57,525 nt of DNA from JBHGBM01 sp041946965 (GTDB lineage: Bacteria > Acidobacteriota > Terriglobia > Bryobacterales > Bryobacteraceae). The DNA lies in contig JBHGBM010000029.1 in assembly GCA_041946965.1 (NCBI GenBank), forward strand, positions 1 through 57,525. The letters are read 5' to 3'. The notes beneath the pieces are model-generated. The model was not told where the DNA came from and ran no database searches. It saw nothing but the letters and a program-made list of their open reading frames with translations. The position numbers were made by a program, and so were the translations under genes. Of this stretch, positions 41,200-50,385 are shown in pieces; positions within the stretch are counted from its first letter, which is position 1; every line of letters begins with the position of its first letter.

Positions 41200-42600
41200 T
41201 TACTGCTCCTTCGCCCAGGCAAGATATTCGTCCACGGTGTAAAAGGTCTTCGAGCGGTAAAGGCGGCCGTTGTCTTCCACCGGCGCGTGCCAGTTGTACT
41301 TCCAGGAATCGCCGGTGCGCGACATCCACTCGTTCAGCCGGCGCTCCATCTGGTCCACCAACGGCTTCGAATCGGCCAGGTTGTTCATCTGGTAGGGGTC
41401 CTTCTCCAGGTCGTAGAGCACCCACGGCCTGGACTCGTAGCGCGCGTACATGTAGCGGCGGGTGCGGACGCCGCGCCAGCCGTCGTCCGTGCCGTCGCCC
41501 GCGTAGGGGCCGAAGATCTGGAAGAAGGCGGAATCGGGGCCCTGTCCCTTGCCCGCCAGCGGGCCGGAGAGGTCCGCGCCCTGCATGCCCGCGGGCGGCT
41601 GGATGCCGCAGAAGCCAAGCAGCGTGGGCGCGAAATCCACGTGGGTGAAGATGCAGTCGCTCGTGCCGCGCTTGAGCGCCCGCGGGTAGCGGATGATGCC
41701 GGGCACCAGCACGGATTCTTCCCACGGCTTGCGTTTCAGCCGCAGCCCGTGCGAGCCGAGCATGTCGCCGTGATCGGAGGAGAACAGCACGATGGTGTCC
41801 TCGGCCATGCCGAGGGTTTCGAGCTCGCGCAGGATGCGGCCCACCTGGTCGTCGATGGCCGTGATCATGCCGTAATACTCGGCGATGGCTTCCGGACCGG
41901 GCGCGCGTTCCGCCTTGCGCCAGTTGGGGCGCATGGTGAGGCGGGCGGGATCGTAGCGGCGCGCGTACTCCGGGGGAGCCTTGTAGGGATCGTGCGGAGG
42001 ACCCATCTGGATGGTGAGGAACCACGGGCGCTTGTCCGCCGCGCGCAGGAACTCGATGCCGAGGTCCGTCCAGGCTTCGGGCTCGAACTTGCGGATGGGG
42101 ATCGGCTCGGCGCTGTCGCGGAAGTACTGCGTGTCGAAGTGCTGGTGGCTGCACTCGTTCGCCGCCCAAAACTCGAAACCCTGCCGGCGCGGACCGGGGG
42201 GAACGTAGCCGGGCATGCGCGGGCCGCCGTCGAGGTGCCACTTGCCGATGAAACCGGTGCGGTAGCCCGCATGGCGCAGGGTCTTCGCCAGGCCGATGCT
42301 GTTCTCGCGCAGCCTCAGGTCGTTCGCCACCATGCCGTTGCGGTGCGCGTATTGCCCGGTGAGCAGCACGGCGCGCGCGGGGCAGCACACCGGCGTGTTC
42401 GCCAGCGTGTTGCGCACCACGAGGCTCTCGCCGGCAAGCCGGTCGATGTGGGGAGTGCGCACGTCGCGATTGCCCATGTAGCCCAGAGCCTGCGCGCGCA
42501 ACTGGTCCGGCATGAGGAAGAGGATGTTCGGACGCTTGCGCAAAGGGGCCGCGAGCGTGCCCGCCGCGCCCAGGAATTCTCTGCGATTCAGGTTATTCAT
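41200..42600 (-). CDS. Sulfatase family enzyme (Cys-type)
   Basis: A 466-residue sulfate-ester hydrolase. A partial twin-arginine-like start (MNNLNRREFLGAAG) precedes the metal-binding FLMPDQL and the formylglycine motif CCPAR at 72-76, in which Cys72 is the residue modified. GKWHLDGG and SSDHGDMLG complete the site. The variant with PDQ and DHGD is typical of choline-sulfatase- or heparan-type subfamilies, not of classic arylsulfatases. It overlaps the rhamnosidase by 8 bases, so the two act on the same glycan in all likelihood. Confidence 0.92.
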   Translation of the reverse strand: MNNLNRREFLGAAGTLAAPLRKRPNILFLMPDQLRAQALGYMGNRDVRTPHIDRLAGESLVVRNTLANTPVCCPARAVLLTGQYAHRNGMVANDLRLRENSIGLAKTLRHAGYRTGFIGKWHLDGGPRMPGYVPPGPRRQGFEFWAANECSHQHFDTQYFRDSAEPIPIRKFEPEAWTDLGIEFLRAADKRPWFLTIQMGPPHDPYKAPPEYARRYDPARLTMRPNWRKAERAPGPEAIAEYYGMITAIDDQVGRILRELETLGMAEDTIVLFSSDHGDMLGSHGLRLKRKPWEESVLVPGIIRYPRALKRGTSDCIFTHVDFAPTLLGFCGIQPPAGMQGADLSGPLAGKGQGPDSAFFQIFGPYAGDGTDDGWRGVRTRRYMYARYESRPWVLYDLEKDPYQMNNLADSKPLVDQMERRLNEWMSRTGDSWKYNWHAPVEDNGRLYRSKTFYTVDEYLAWAKEQ

Positions 42601-45600
42601 CGAAGCTGTAAGTCCCCGATTCGATTTGGCGCACGGCGCCCGAGGGCAGATACACCGTGGCCGTGCTGTTCGGCGGAATCGTAACGTTCAGGTGGAAGCG
42701 GCCGCCGGCGCGCTTCCATTCGGTGGCGATGGTCCCGTACAGGGAGCGGTGCGAAGCCTTCGCCCAATCGAGCCCCGCCACGGGGTAAGGCTTGACGATC
42801 ACGTGCTTGAAGCCGGGCCTTTCGGGATCGCTGCGGATGCCGCCCAGGTACTCGTACATCCACACGGCGAGGTCGCCGATCTGCATCACGTGGTTGCCCG
42901 AGTTCATAGCCGGGTCGGCGGTGTCGCCGTTCCACAGCTCCCAGATGGTGGTGGCGTCTTTCGAAATCATGTAGCCCCAGCCAGGGTAGTCTCTCTGGGT
43001 CGCGATGGTGTAGGCGAGGTCGGCGCGGCCGTTATCGGAGAGCGTGCGCATCAGCCACTGCGCGCCGATCAGCCCCGTACCCACGTGGCCCTTGCTCTCC
43101 CGCTCGATCTTGCGCACCAGCGAGGCGAACACCGGCTGGCGGTGCTCCTCCGGGGCAAGGTGGAACATCAGCGGCAGGATGCTGCTGGTCTGAGTGCCGT
43201 TGCCGTAGACCCGCTCCGCGGAGTTGTAGAAACGTTTCTGAAACGCGCCGCTCACCGTGCCCGCGAGTGTTTCGTACTCGCCGGCGTCCTCCATCCGGCC
43301 GATGAGCCGCGCGTAGCGGGCCATCAAGCGCAGCAGGTGCGCGTAATACGCGGTGCCGATGAGCGTGCCGTCGGTGCGGCGCGCGGGATCCTTCGAGTGG
43401 ATCAGGGAGGGCGATTCCGGCGGCACGCACCAGTCGCCGTAGGTGTCCTTGGGCATCAGGCCGTCTTTGAGGAAGCCGCGCATGTACTCGATCCACTTGC
43501 GCAGCGCCGGATAGTGCCGCTCGATAGGCCGCAGGTCGCCGTACTGCTCGTAGAGCATGCCGGGGACGAACAGGAAGGTGCTCGGCCAGGTGACGTCATC
43601 GTTGTACATCACCCAGTAGTTGGGCGAAACGTCGGGAATGCTGCCGGTGGGCCGCTGCGAATCCTCCAGGTCCGCAACCCACTTGGTGTAGAACGCCGCC
43701 ACGTCGTGCAGGTACGATTCGCCGCGGCTCACCATGGAGCGGTCGCCGAGCCAGCCCTGGCGCTCGTCGCGCTGCGGGCAGTCCGTGGGGATGCTGCGGT
43801 AGTTGCCGCGCACGCCCCAGAGGATGTTCCGGTGGATGCGGTTGAGCAGCTCGTTGGAAGTGGCGAAGTCCGCGATGCGCGTCATGTCGTCGTGGACCAC
43901 GCGGCCTTCGAGCGCCGCCGGTGTGGGCTTGCCGGGGAAGCCGGTGACCTCCACGAAGCGGAAGCCGTGATAGGTGAAGCGCGGCTCCCAGGTTTCGGGC
44001 CCGCCGCCTTTGAGCGTGTAGACGTCGGTGGCGCGCGCCGAGCGCAGGTTGGCCGTGTAGAGCGAGCCGTCCTCGCGCAAGGTTTCGGCGAAGCGCATGC
44101 GGACCGCCGCACCGCGCGGGCCTTCCACGCGCAGGCGGCACCAGCCCACCATGTTCTGGCCCATGTCGAAGATCCATACGCCGGGACGCAACTCGGTGAG
44201 CTTCACGGGCTTCAGCGTTTCGATGACGCGCAGCGGCTCGGCCATCTGCGCCACAAGACGGCCGGCAGGCGCCGCGACGCCTTGCGCGGGCTCCCACTTC
44301 GAATCCTCGGGCGATTCGGCCCGCGCGTCGTACTCCTCGCCATCGAACTCGTTGTTGGCGCGGATGGGGCCTTCGGTGGTGAGCTTCCACGTCTCGTCGC
44401 TTACGACCATGGATTTGCCGCCGCCGGCGTATTCGAGCTCGATCTGCACCAGCGCCTTGGGATAGCCGAACGAACGCATGGGCACCGGGACCTGCGCGCG
44501 CGGCGCCCAGTAACGGCCATTGCCCAGCATGAGCCCGATGGTGTTGCGCCCGGTGCGCACCTGGCGGGTGACGTCGTAAGTGACATAGAACACGCGCTTG
44601 TCGTAATCGGTGAGGTTGGGTGCGAGCACGTGATCGCCGGCCTTCTCACCGTTGAGGTACAGCTCGTAGAGACCCAGCCCGGAGACGTATGCGGTGGCGC
44701 GCGTGAGCTTCGGTTTCGCTTCGAATTCCTTGCGCAGCATGCGGCCGGGCAGCGCCCGCTCCTCGGCATAGCCCAGGTCTTTGGCGGGGCCGAGGTCCTT
44801 GGAGCCGGGGACCGCCTCGCGGGTGCGGATGATCAGCGGTTCGCCCGAGGCGAATTCCACGCGCAGCGAAGCGACGATGGCCGGTGTGGCGCCCGTGGGC
44901 GCGGTGACCTTGGCGGAGACGGTGTTAGGCCCAGGCTTGAGGAACGGCGCGACATCCAGCACTTCAGGGAGCCGCGGCGCGGAACCGCGGCCGGCGAGCT
45001 TTCCGTTGATGAAGAACTGGAACCGGCTCTCCGCGGCCATCACTGCCACCGCGCGCACGATAGGCCGGTCCGGGATCGGGATCGTGGCGTTGAACTCGTT
45101 CAGGCCGCCGAGCCAGTGGGCTTCCTCCAGGTCGCGGAAGGGGCTGTGGGGACTCTTGTAGATGCCGGTGTCGTCGCGGCCGATCCACTTGCCTTTCCAG
45201 TCGGAGGCCTCCAGCAGCCCCATGCTCCACATCGCGGGGGCGCTCCACGCCGAGGCCTTTCCCGTCCCGTCCCACACCCGCACTTTCCAGTAGACGCGCG
45301 CGCCGGAAGCAAGCGGCTTGCCCTTGTAGACCACATGCGCGGATTCGTCCGACGCCACACGGCCGGAGTCCCACAGGTCGCCGCGATTCTTCGCCAGCGC
45401 GGCTTCGCTGGAAGCGGCGAGCACGCGGTAGGCGGATTGTCGCACGCCGCGCGCCCCGGCGCCCGGCCCGCCGAGCACCCACGCGAGATGCGGCGCGCGT
45501 TCGTCGATACCGAGGGGATTGGTGCGGTACTCGCACCGGAGTTGCTCAGGACGGATTTGGGCGGAGAGCGTCATGGCGGCCAACATCAACACGCTAATTC

Positions 45601-45610
45601 TTGGGAGCAT
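42593..45610 (-). CDS. Alpha-L-rhamnosidase, GH78
   Basis: Releases terminal L-rhamnose by inversion. The 1005-residue product begins at an ATG with a GGAGG-type site and a signal peptide (MLPRISVLMLAAMTLSAQ). The N-terminal beta domains are followed by the (alpha/alpha)6 domain with DCPQRDERQGW (about 608-618), the GH78 signature holding the general acid. TIWELWNG downstream holds the second acid. Its start lies inside the end of the preceding HflK-like gene (17-base overlap). Neighbouring sulfatase suggests a sulfated rhamnose-containing polymer such as ulvan- or pectin-type material. Confidence 0.93.
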   Translation of the reverse strand: MLPRISVLMLAAMTLSAQIRPEQLRCEYRTNPLGIDERAPHLAWVLGGPGAGARGVRQSAYRVLAASSEAALAKNRGDLWDSGRVASDESAHVVYKGKPLASGARVYWKVRVWDGTGKASAWSAPAMWSMGLLEASDWKGKWIGRDDTGIYKSPHSPFRDLEEAHWLGGLNEFNATIPIPDRPIVRAVAVMAAESRFQFFINGKLAGRGSAPRLPEVLDVAPFLKPGPNTVSAKVTAPTGATPAIVASLRVEFASGEPLIIRTREAVPGSKDLGPAKDLGYAEERALPGRMLRKEFEAKPKLTRATAYVSGLGLYELYLNGEKAGDHVLAPNLTDYDKRVFYVTYDVTRQVRTGRNTIGLMLGNGRYWAPRAQVPVPMRSFGYPKALVQIELEYAGGGKSMVVSDETWKLTTEGPIRANNEFDGEEYDARAESPEDSKWEPAQGVAAPAGRLVAQMAEPLRVIETLKPVKLTELRPGVWIFDMGQNMVGWCRLRVEGPRGAAVRMRFAETLREDGSLYTANLRSARATDVYTLKGGGPETWEPRFTYHGFRFVEVTGFPGKPTPAALEGRVVHDDMTRIADFATSNELLNRIHRNILWGVRGNYRSIPTDCPQRDERQGWLGDRSMVSRGESYLHDVAAFYTKWVADLEDSQRPTGSIPDVSPNYWVMYNDDVTWPSTFLFVPGMLYEQYGDLRPIERHYPALRKWIEYMRGFLKDGLMPKDTYGDWCVPPESPSLIHSKDPARRTDGTLIGTAYYAHLLRLMARYARLIGRMEDAGEYETLAGTVSGAFQKRFYNSAERVYGNGTQTSSILPLMFHLAPEEHRQPVFASLVRKIERESKGHVGTGLIGAQWLMRTLSDNGRADLAYTIATQRDYPGWGYMISKDATTIWELWNGDTADPAMNSGNHVMQIGDLAVWMYEYLGGIRSDPERPGFKHVIVKPYPVAGLDWAKASHRSLYGTIATEWKRAGGRFHLNVTIPPNSTATVYLPSGAVRQIESGTYSFDE

Positions 45611-46541
45611 CTCCCCTCCGGATGATGGTGAGATCCAGGTTGCCGTTCGGATCCACAATCAGCTTCTTGATTCGTGGAAGAATCTGCTCCATGGTTTCCA
45701 CGTAGAGGCGGCGTCCGGTGACCTGGGCGGCCTTGTCGTATTCCGCCGCCACCTGCGTGAACCGGGCCGCGTCGCCCGCGGCTTCATTGATCTTGCGCTG
45801 CTTGTAGGCCTCCGAGGACTCCAGCAACTGCCGCGCTTCGCCGCGCGCCTTGGGGATCACGTCGTTCGCGTAGCCCTGCGACTCGTTGACAATGCGCGCG
45901 GCGTCGGCGCGCGCGCTGGCCACGTCGCGGAACGCGTCGGCGGCTTCGGGCGGCGGCCCGGCGGTTTCTATGTTGACGGTCGAGAGCAGCACCCCGGAGT
46001 CGTACTGGTTGAGGCGGCGCTGGGCACCCTCCCGCACTTCTTCCTGGATGGCGGACTTTTCCGTGGTCAGCACCGCGTCCACGCCGCGGTGCGCCACGCG
46101 GCGGGCGAGCTCGGCTTCCACCGCGGCGCCCACGGCGCGCGCCACGTCCGCGTTACGGAACAGGTAATCCACCGGCACGCCCACGGAATATTGAACCACG
46201 ACGCGCATGTGGATCAGGTTCTGGTCGCCGGTGAGAAACTGCGATTGCGCGGGCTGGCTGCGGCCCAGCACGCCATCCGGCAGGTCGCCGCCCACCACCA
46301 GCCGCTGCAACTGCCTGACCTTCAGGCGCGTGACCCGGTCGATGGGCCACGGCATGGAAAAATGTATGCCCGGCATCACGCGCCGGTCCACCACGCGGCC
46401 GAAGCGCGTCTCGACCGCCTGCTGGTCCGGGGCGACCAGGTAGACGCCCGTCAGCAGCCACAGCACAACAATGCCGGTCGCGATGCGCCGCGCCGTCCAA
46501 CGGCGCTGCGGTTCCCGCGCCGGAATGGCCAGCGTGCTCAT
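45594..46541 (-). CDS. HflK-like SPFH (band 7) protein
   Basis: A 315-residue membrane protein with a single N-terminal transmembrane segment (about 20-39), then the SPFH domain opening YLVAPDQQAVETRFGRV and continuing with TGDQNLIHMRVVVQYSV. The C-terminal helix includes NESQGYANDVIPKARGEA and LYVETMEQILPRIKK, which matches HflK rather than HflC. SPFH proteins form cage-like membrane rings that control FtsH. It overlaps hflC upstream by 4 bases and the rhamnosidase downstream by 17. It is the third SPFH domain in a row. Confidence 0.9.
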   Translation of the reverse strand: MSTLAIPAREPQRRWTARRIATGIVVLWLLTGVYLVAPDQQAVETRFGRVVDRRVMPGIHFSMPWPIDRVTRLKVRQLQRLVVGGDLPDGVLGRSQPAQSQFLTGDQNLIHMRVVVQYSVGVPVDYLFRNADVARAVGAAVEAELARRVAHRGVDAVLTTEKSAIQEEVREGAQRRLNQYDSGVLLSTVNIETAGPPPEAADAFRDVASARADAARIVNESQGYANDVIPKARGEARQLLESSEAYKQRKINEAAGDAARFTQVAAEYDKAAQVTGRRLYVETMEQILPRIKKLIVDPNGNLDLTIIRRGDAPKN

Positions 46542-47428
46542 CTCACGCCCGCCTCGCCGTGGGTCAGCACGCGCAGCAACTCGCTGTCCGAGCTGAGCAC
46601 CGCCGTGGTCTTATCGTCCAGAACCTTCTTGTACGCCTCGAGCGTTCGCAGAAGCTTGTAAAGCCGCGGGTTCCGGGAATACGCCTGACCGTAGATGCGG
46701 GTGGACTCGGCGTCGCCCTCGCCCCTCACCTTCTCCGCCTGCTTGTAGGCCACCGAGAGGATTTCCTCGCGCTGGCGGTCGGCATCGGCGCGGATGCTGA
46801 GCGCCTGCTCCTCGCCCTCCGCGCGATACTGCCTGGCGATGCGCTCGCGTTCGGCGCGCATGCGCGCGTAGACGCTTTGCTTGTTCTGCTCCGGCAGGTT
46901 CAGGCGCTTGATGCGCACGTCCACCACGGTTATGCCATACTGATCCAGCGCCGCGCGGTCGGTAAGCGCGGTGAGGTTGTCGAGCATGCGCGCGGCTTCC
47001 AGCTTGTCGGGCGAGGTGGAGACGATCGATTCGAGGTCGTGCGTGCCGAGCGCGGCGGAGAGCCCGGACCAGATGATGTCATGAAGCCGCATCTCGGCCG
47101 CAGTGGCATCGCCCACGGTCTGCACGAAGCGCTGCGGATCCTGAATGCGCCAGACCACGTAGTTTTCCACCACCAGGTTCTTCTTGTCGCGGGTGAGGAA
47201 CTCGGAGGGACGCGGGTTGTACACACGCAGCCGGCGGTCGAAGTACAGCGCCGTCTGGAACGGCCATTTTGCGTGCAACCCCGCGTCGGTCACGGTGTAG
47301 AGCGGCTGGCCGAACTGGACCACCAGCACGAACTCGGTCTCCCTCACCGAGTAGAAGCTGAGATAAAGGATCAGCGCGGCGGCCGCGGCGAGGGCGGCGG
47401 GCAGGTATTTGCGGTAGCGTTCCAACAT
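46538..47428 (-). CDS. hflC: HflC-like SPFH protein
   Basis: A 296-residue protein with one N-terminal membrane segment (about 8-28), then YSVRETEFVLVVQFGQPL and GLHAKWPF, the HflC-type opening. RRLRVYNPRPSEFLTRDKKNLVVENYVVWRI is typical of HflC, as is the later YARMRAERERIARQYRAEGEE coiled coil. It begins immediately after the TAA of the ATPase-HflK fusion with no spacer. In known systems HflC and HflK alternate in a large dome around FtsH; here the first HflK partner is fused to a P-type ATPase. Confidence 0.92.
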   Translation of the reverse strand: MLERYRKYLPAALAAAAALILYLSFYSVRETEFVLVVQFGQPLYTVTDAGLHAKWPFQTALYFDRRLRVYNPRPSEFLTRDKKNLVVENYVVWRIQDPQRFVQTVGDATAAEMRLHDIIWSGLSAALGTHDLESIVSTSPDKLEAARMLDNLTALTDRAALDQYGITVVDVRIKRLNLPEQNKQSVYARMRAERERIARQYRAEGEEQALSIRADADRQREEILSVAYKQAEKVRGEGDAESTRIYGQAYSRNPRLYKLLRTLEAYKKVLDDKTTAVLSSDSELLRVLTHGEAGVR

Positions 47429-50371
47429 TTATTCACTCTCGTCGCGGAACATCGGTTTGGGCGGCGCCACGATCGCGGCGCCGGGCGGCGCGATTTCCAC
47501 GCCGTCTTCGAGCAGCAGCAGGTGCCGCCTGCCCCGGGTGGAATCGACAATCATTTTCTTGCGGCCGGGCAGCACCTGTTCCATGGTCTCCAGGTACAGG
47601 CGCGTCTCATTGGGGCCGGGCGCGCGGCGGAACCATTCTTCGAGCTGCGTGAAGCGGGCCGCGTCGCCGGCGGCGCGGTTGCGGCGGCCGATGGTGTAGG
47701 CTTCGGCGTTGCGCAGCCGCGCCTGCGCATTACCGCGCGCCAGGGCGACCTGTTCGTTGCGGTAGGCCTGCGCTTCGTTGATCATGCGGTTCTTCTCTTC
47801 GTAGGCGCCCGCCACTTCGCGGAACGCATCCACCACTTCGAGGGACGGATGCACGTCCTGCAACTTTACGCGCAGCACACGCACGCCCGCGCCGTAGCGG
47901 TCAAGCCGCCGCTGCAATTCCTCCGCGGCGCGCCGCTCCATCTCCAGGCGGCCGATCGTCAGCACGGCATCGATTGGGGTGGCGTTGGCGAGCGTTTGCA
48001 GAACGGACTCGGCGGCCGCGCGCACCGTGGTGTCGCCGTCGCTCTGGCGGAAAAGGAAATCGTCCGGCCGCGCGATGTTGTAATGTACCGTGGCGTTCAC
48101 CTCGATCATGTTCTGATCGCCGGTGAGCATGAGCGACTCCTCGGGCTTCTTCTGGAAGCGCCCGGAGCGGTGCTGCACGTTCCACTCGTAGGCGGCGGGT
48201 TCGGCGTCCGGCGTGGCCGAGGCGGAGCGGTAACCCACCTCGACCACGCGCACCCGCGCGGCCTGGATGCGCGTGAGTTTTTCCACCGGCCAGGGCAGCT
48301 TGTAGTGCAGGCCTGGACCGGCAAACGGCGTCACCTTACGTCCGAAGCGCTCGATGACCCCGGTCTCCTCGGGGGCAAGCTTGTAGAAACCGTTCAGCAC
48401 GAGGAGCGCCGCCGCCACCCCCAGAGCCGGCTTCCAGCGCAACAGCACCCAGTGGAACGCCGCAGCCGGATCCAGGCGGCCCGCGGCTACCCTGATGCGC
48501 TCCCACACGGGCGCCAACCGCAGATGCGGAAGCCGGCGGCGCCGCCTGGGAATCCGCAGCAGCCGCAACGAGTTCATCATCACGAAGGCCGAGGAAAGCT
48601 GGTGCGTGAACGCAGCGCCGATGGGTCCGATCCACCCCGTAGCACACAGGATCACCGCGGTGAAGTTCACCACGCCCGCGAAAAGGATGATGTTCTGCCA
48701 CGCGGTGCGAACCGCCCTGCGGCTGACCTCGAACAGGCTCGGCAGCCGTTCCAGCGAATGAGGAAGGTACACCACGCCCGCGGCTTCGGCGGTGATGTCG
48801 CTGGCGCCTTTCACGGCCACGCCGACGTCGGCCGCCGCCAGGCCCGGAGCGTCGTTGATGCCGTCGCCCAGCATGGCGACGGTGCCGCCCTCGGCCGCCA
48901 GTTGCCGGATGCGGTCCAGCTTCTGCTCCGGCAGCAGTTCCGCTTCCACGAGGGCGATGCCGATTTCGCGCGCTATGGCTTCGGCGGCGCGGCGGCGGTC
49001 GCCCGTGAGGATCACCTGGCGCCGGATGCCGCCGGCTTCGAGCGACCGCACAGCTTCACGGATGCCCTCGCGCACGCGGTCGCGCAGCAGGATGGCGCCC
49101 GCCAGATGGTCGTTCTCGGCCACCAGCACGGCGGTGGCGCCCAGGCGGTCGGCCTCCGCCAGCAGGTGGTCCGTTGCCCGTACGCCGGTCTCGGCGAGAA
49201 ACGCGGCGTTCCCCGCCCTGATCGCGCGCCCGCCGAGGCGGCACTCCACGCCGCGGCCCGGCAGCACCCGGGCATCGGCGGCGGCGCCCACCGCCAGACC
49301 CCTCCGCGCGGCCTCCTGCACAATGATGCGGGCCAGCGTGTGGTCGGAGCCGCTTTCGGCCGCGGCGGCCAGCGCCAGCAGTTCGTCTTCCCCGCGCTCC
49401 AGCGGCAGGATGCGGACGATCTCGAAGCGTCCCTCGGTCACCGTGCCGGTCTTGTCGAAGACTACCGTATCGACCTTGGCGGCGCGTTCCAGAACCGCGC
49501 CGCTGCGCACCAGGATGCCGCGCCGCGCGAGCCCCCCGATGGCCGCCACCATCGCGGTCGGGGTCGCCAGGATGAGCGCGCACGGGCAAGCCACAATCAG
49601 CACCGCGACCGTGCGCAGCCAGTTTCCGGTGAAGTAGTAGGTGAGGCCGCCCGCCAGCAGCAGCGCGGGCAGGAAGTACTTGGCGTAGCGGTCCGCACGG
49701 CGCTCGACGGGGGCCTGCTTGTCCCTGGCGGCCTCCACAAGCTGCGCCACGCGCGCCAGCGTGGTCTCTGCACCCGCGCGCGAAACCGTCACCAGCAGCA
49801 GGCCGTTGCCGTTCAGGGTGCCGGAGAAGACCTCGTCGCCGGATTGCTTGTCGCGCGGCAGCGGCTCGCCGGTCACGGAGCTTTCGTCGATGCTGGAGGC
49901 GCCCTGGTGGATGAAGCCGTCCGCCGCCAGCCGCTCGCCCGCGCGCACCACGATGACGTCGCCGGGCACGAGCGAGGCGGCGTCCACCTCCTCCTCGCGG
50001 CCGTCGCGCAGCAGGCGTGCGCGCCGCGGCAGTTGCTCCACGAACTTGTGGATGGCCGCCTCGGTGCGCCCGGCGGCGTAGGATTCCAGCCCCTCCCCCA
50101 CCAGCACGATGAACATGGCCTCGGCGGCGGCCAGGTACTCGCCTGCCGAAAGCGCCGCGATCACCGCCACGCACAGGGCGATATCGGCGGAGATCTTCTT
50201 CTCGAGCAGCGCGGAAATGGCGTTGTAGAAGGTCTTGTAGCCCGCGAGCAGCGTGATCACGATGGCCGTGTCGATGCCGAACACGGTCTTGAACGCGCCC
50301 GTGAGGTTGAGCAGCAGCAGTACGCCGGTGAATGCCGCGAAGCCGTAATAGCGCAGGCGATCGGAGTTCAT
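47429..50371 (-). CDS. P1B-type metal ATPase fused to an HflK/SPFH domain
   Basis: A single 980-residue frame. Residues 1-605 form a P1B ATPase with about eight membrane segments and no N-terminal HMA domain: TGEP (167-170), metal-site CPC (262-264), phosphorylated Asp306 in DKTGT, TGD (456-458) and GDGIND (502-507). The usual HP dipeptide is HT (344-345) and the last membrane helix reads HQLSS (590-594). A basic linker (606-644) leads to an extra membrane segment (about 645-664) and an HflK-type SPFH domain (665-980) with GDQNMIEVNATVHY and YLETMEQVLPGRKKM. It leads the hflC and second hflK genes. Exported metal is unknown. No frameshift is needed to explain the fusion. Confidence 0.92.
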   Translation of the reverse strand: MNSDRLRYYGFAAFTGVLLLLNLTGAFKTVFGIDTAIVITLLAGYKTFYNAISALLEKKISADIALCVAVIAALSAGEYLAAAEAMFIVLVGEGLESYAAGRTEAAIHKFVEQLPRRARLLRDGREEEVDAASLVPGDVIVVRAGERLAADGFIHQGASSIDESSVTGEPLPRDKQSGDEVFSGTLNGNGLLLVTVSRAGAETTLARVAQLVEAARDKQAPVERRADRYAKYFLPALLLAGGLTYYFTGNWLRTVAVLIVACPCALILATPTAMVAAIGGLARRGILVRSGAVLERAAKVDTVVFDKTGTVTEGRFEIVRILPLERGEDELLALAAAAESGSDHTLARIIVQEAARRGLAVGAAADARVLPGRGVECRLGGRAIRAGNAAFLAETGVRATDHLLAEADRLGATAVLVAENDHLAGAILLRDRVREGIREAVRSLEAGGIRRQVILTGDRRRAAEAIAREIGIALVEAELLPEQKLDRIRQLAAEGGTVAMLGDGINDAPGLAAADVGVAVKGASDITAEAAGVVYLPHSLERLPSLFEVSRRAVRTAWQNIILFAGVVNFTAVILCATGWIGPIGAAFTHQLSSAFVMMNSLRLLRIPRRRRRLPHLRLAPVWERIRVAAGRLDPAAAFHWVLLRWKPALGVAAALLVLNGFYKLAPEETGVIERFGRKVTPFAGPGLHYKLPWPVEKLTRIQAARVRVVEVGYRSASATPDAEPAAYEWNVQHRSGRFQKKPEESLMLTGDQNMIEVNATVHYNIARPDDFLFRQSDGDTTVRAAAESVLQTLANATPIDAVLTIGRLEMERRAAEELQRRLDRYGAGVRVLRVKLQDVHPSLEVVDAFREVAGAYEEKNRMINEAQAYRNEQVALARGNAQARLRNAEAYTIGRRNRAAGDAARFTQLEEWFRRAPGPNETRLYLETMEQVLPGRKKMIVDSTRGRRHLLLLEDGVEIAPPGAAIVAPPKPMFRDESE

Positions 50372-50385
50372 AATATGCGCGCCGC

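Noticed and set aside
42512..45625. A 1037-codon open frame on the plus strand opposite the rhamnosidase
   Set aside because: Shadow of the GH78 gene; low-complexity Arg/His/Val composition and no motifs.
48440..48556. The idea that the ATPase-HflK fusion is a sequencing frameshift
   Set aside because: The frame runs through a plausible 39-residue basic linker with coding-like codon use and no homopolymer run that would suggest an error. It still deserves read-level confirmation.
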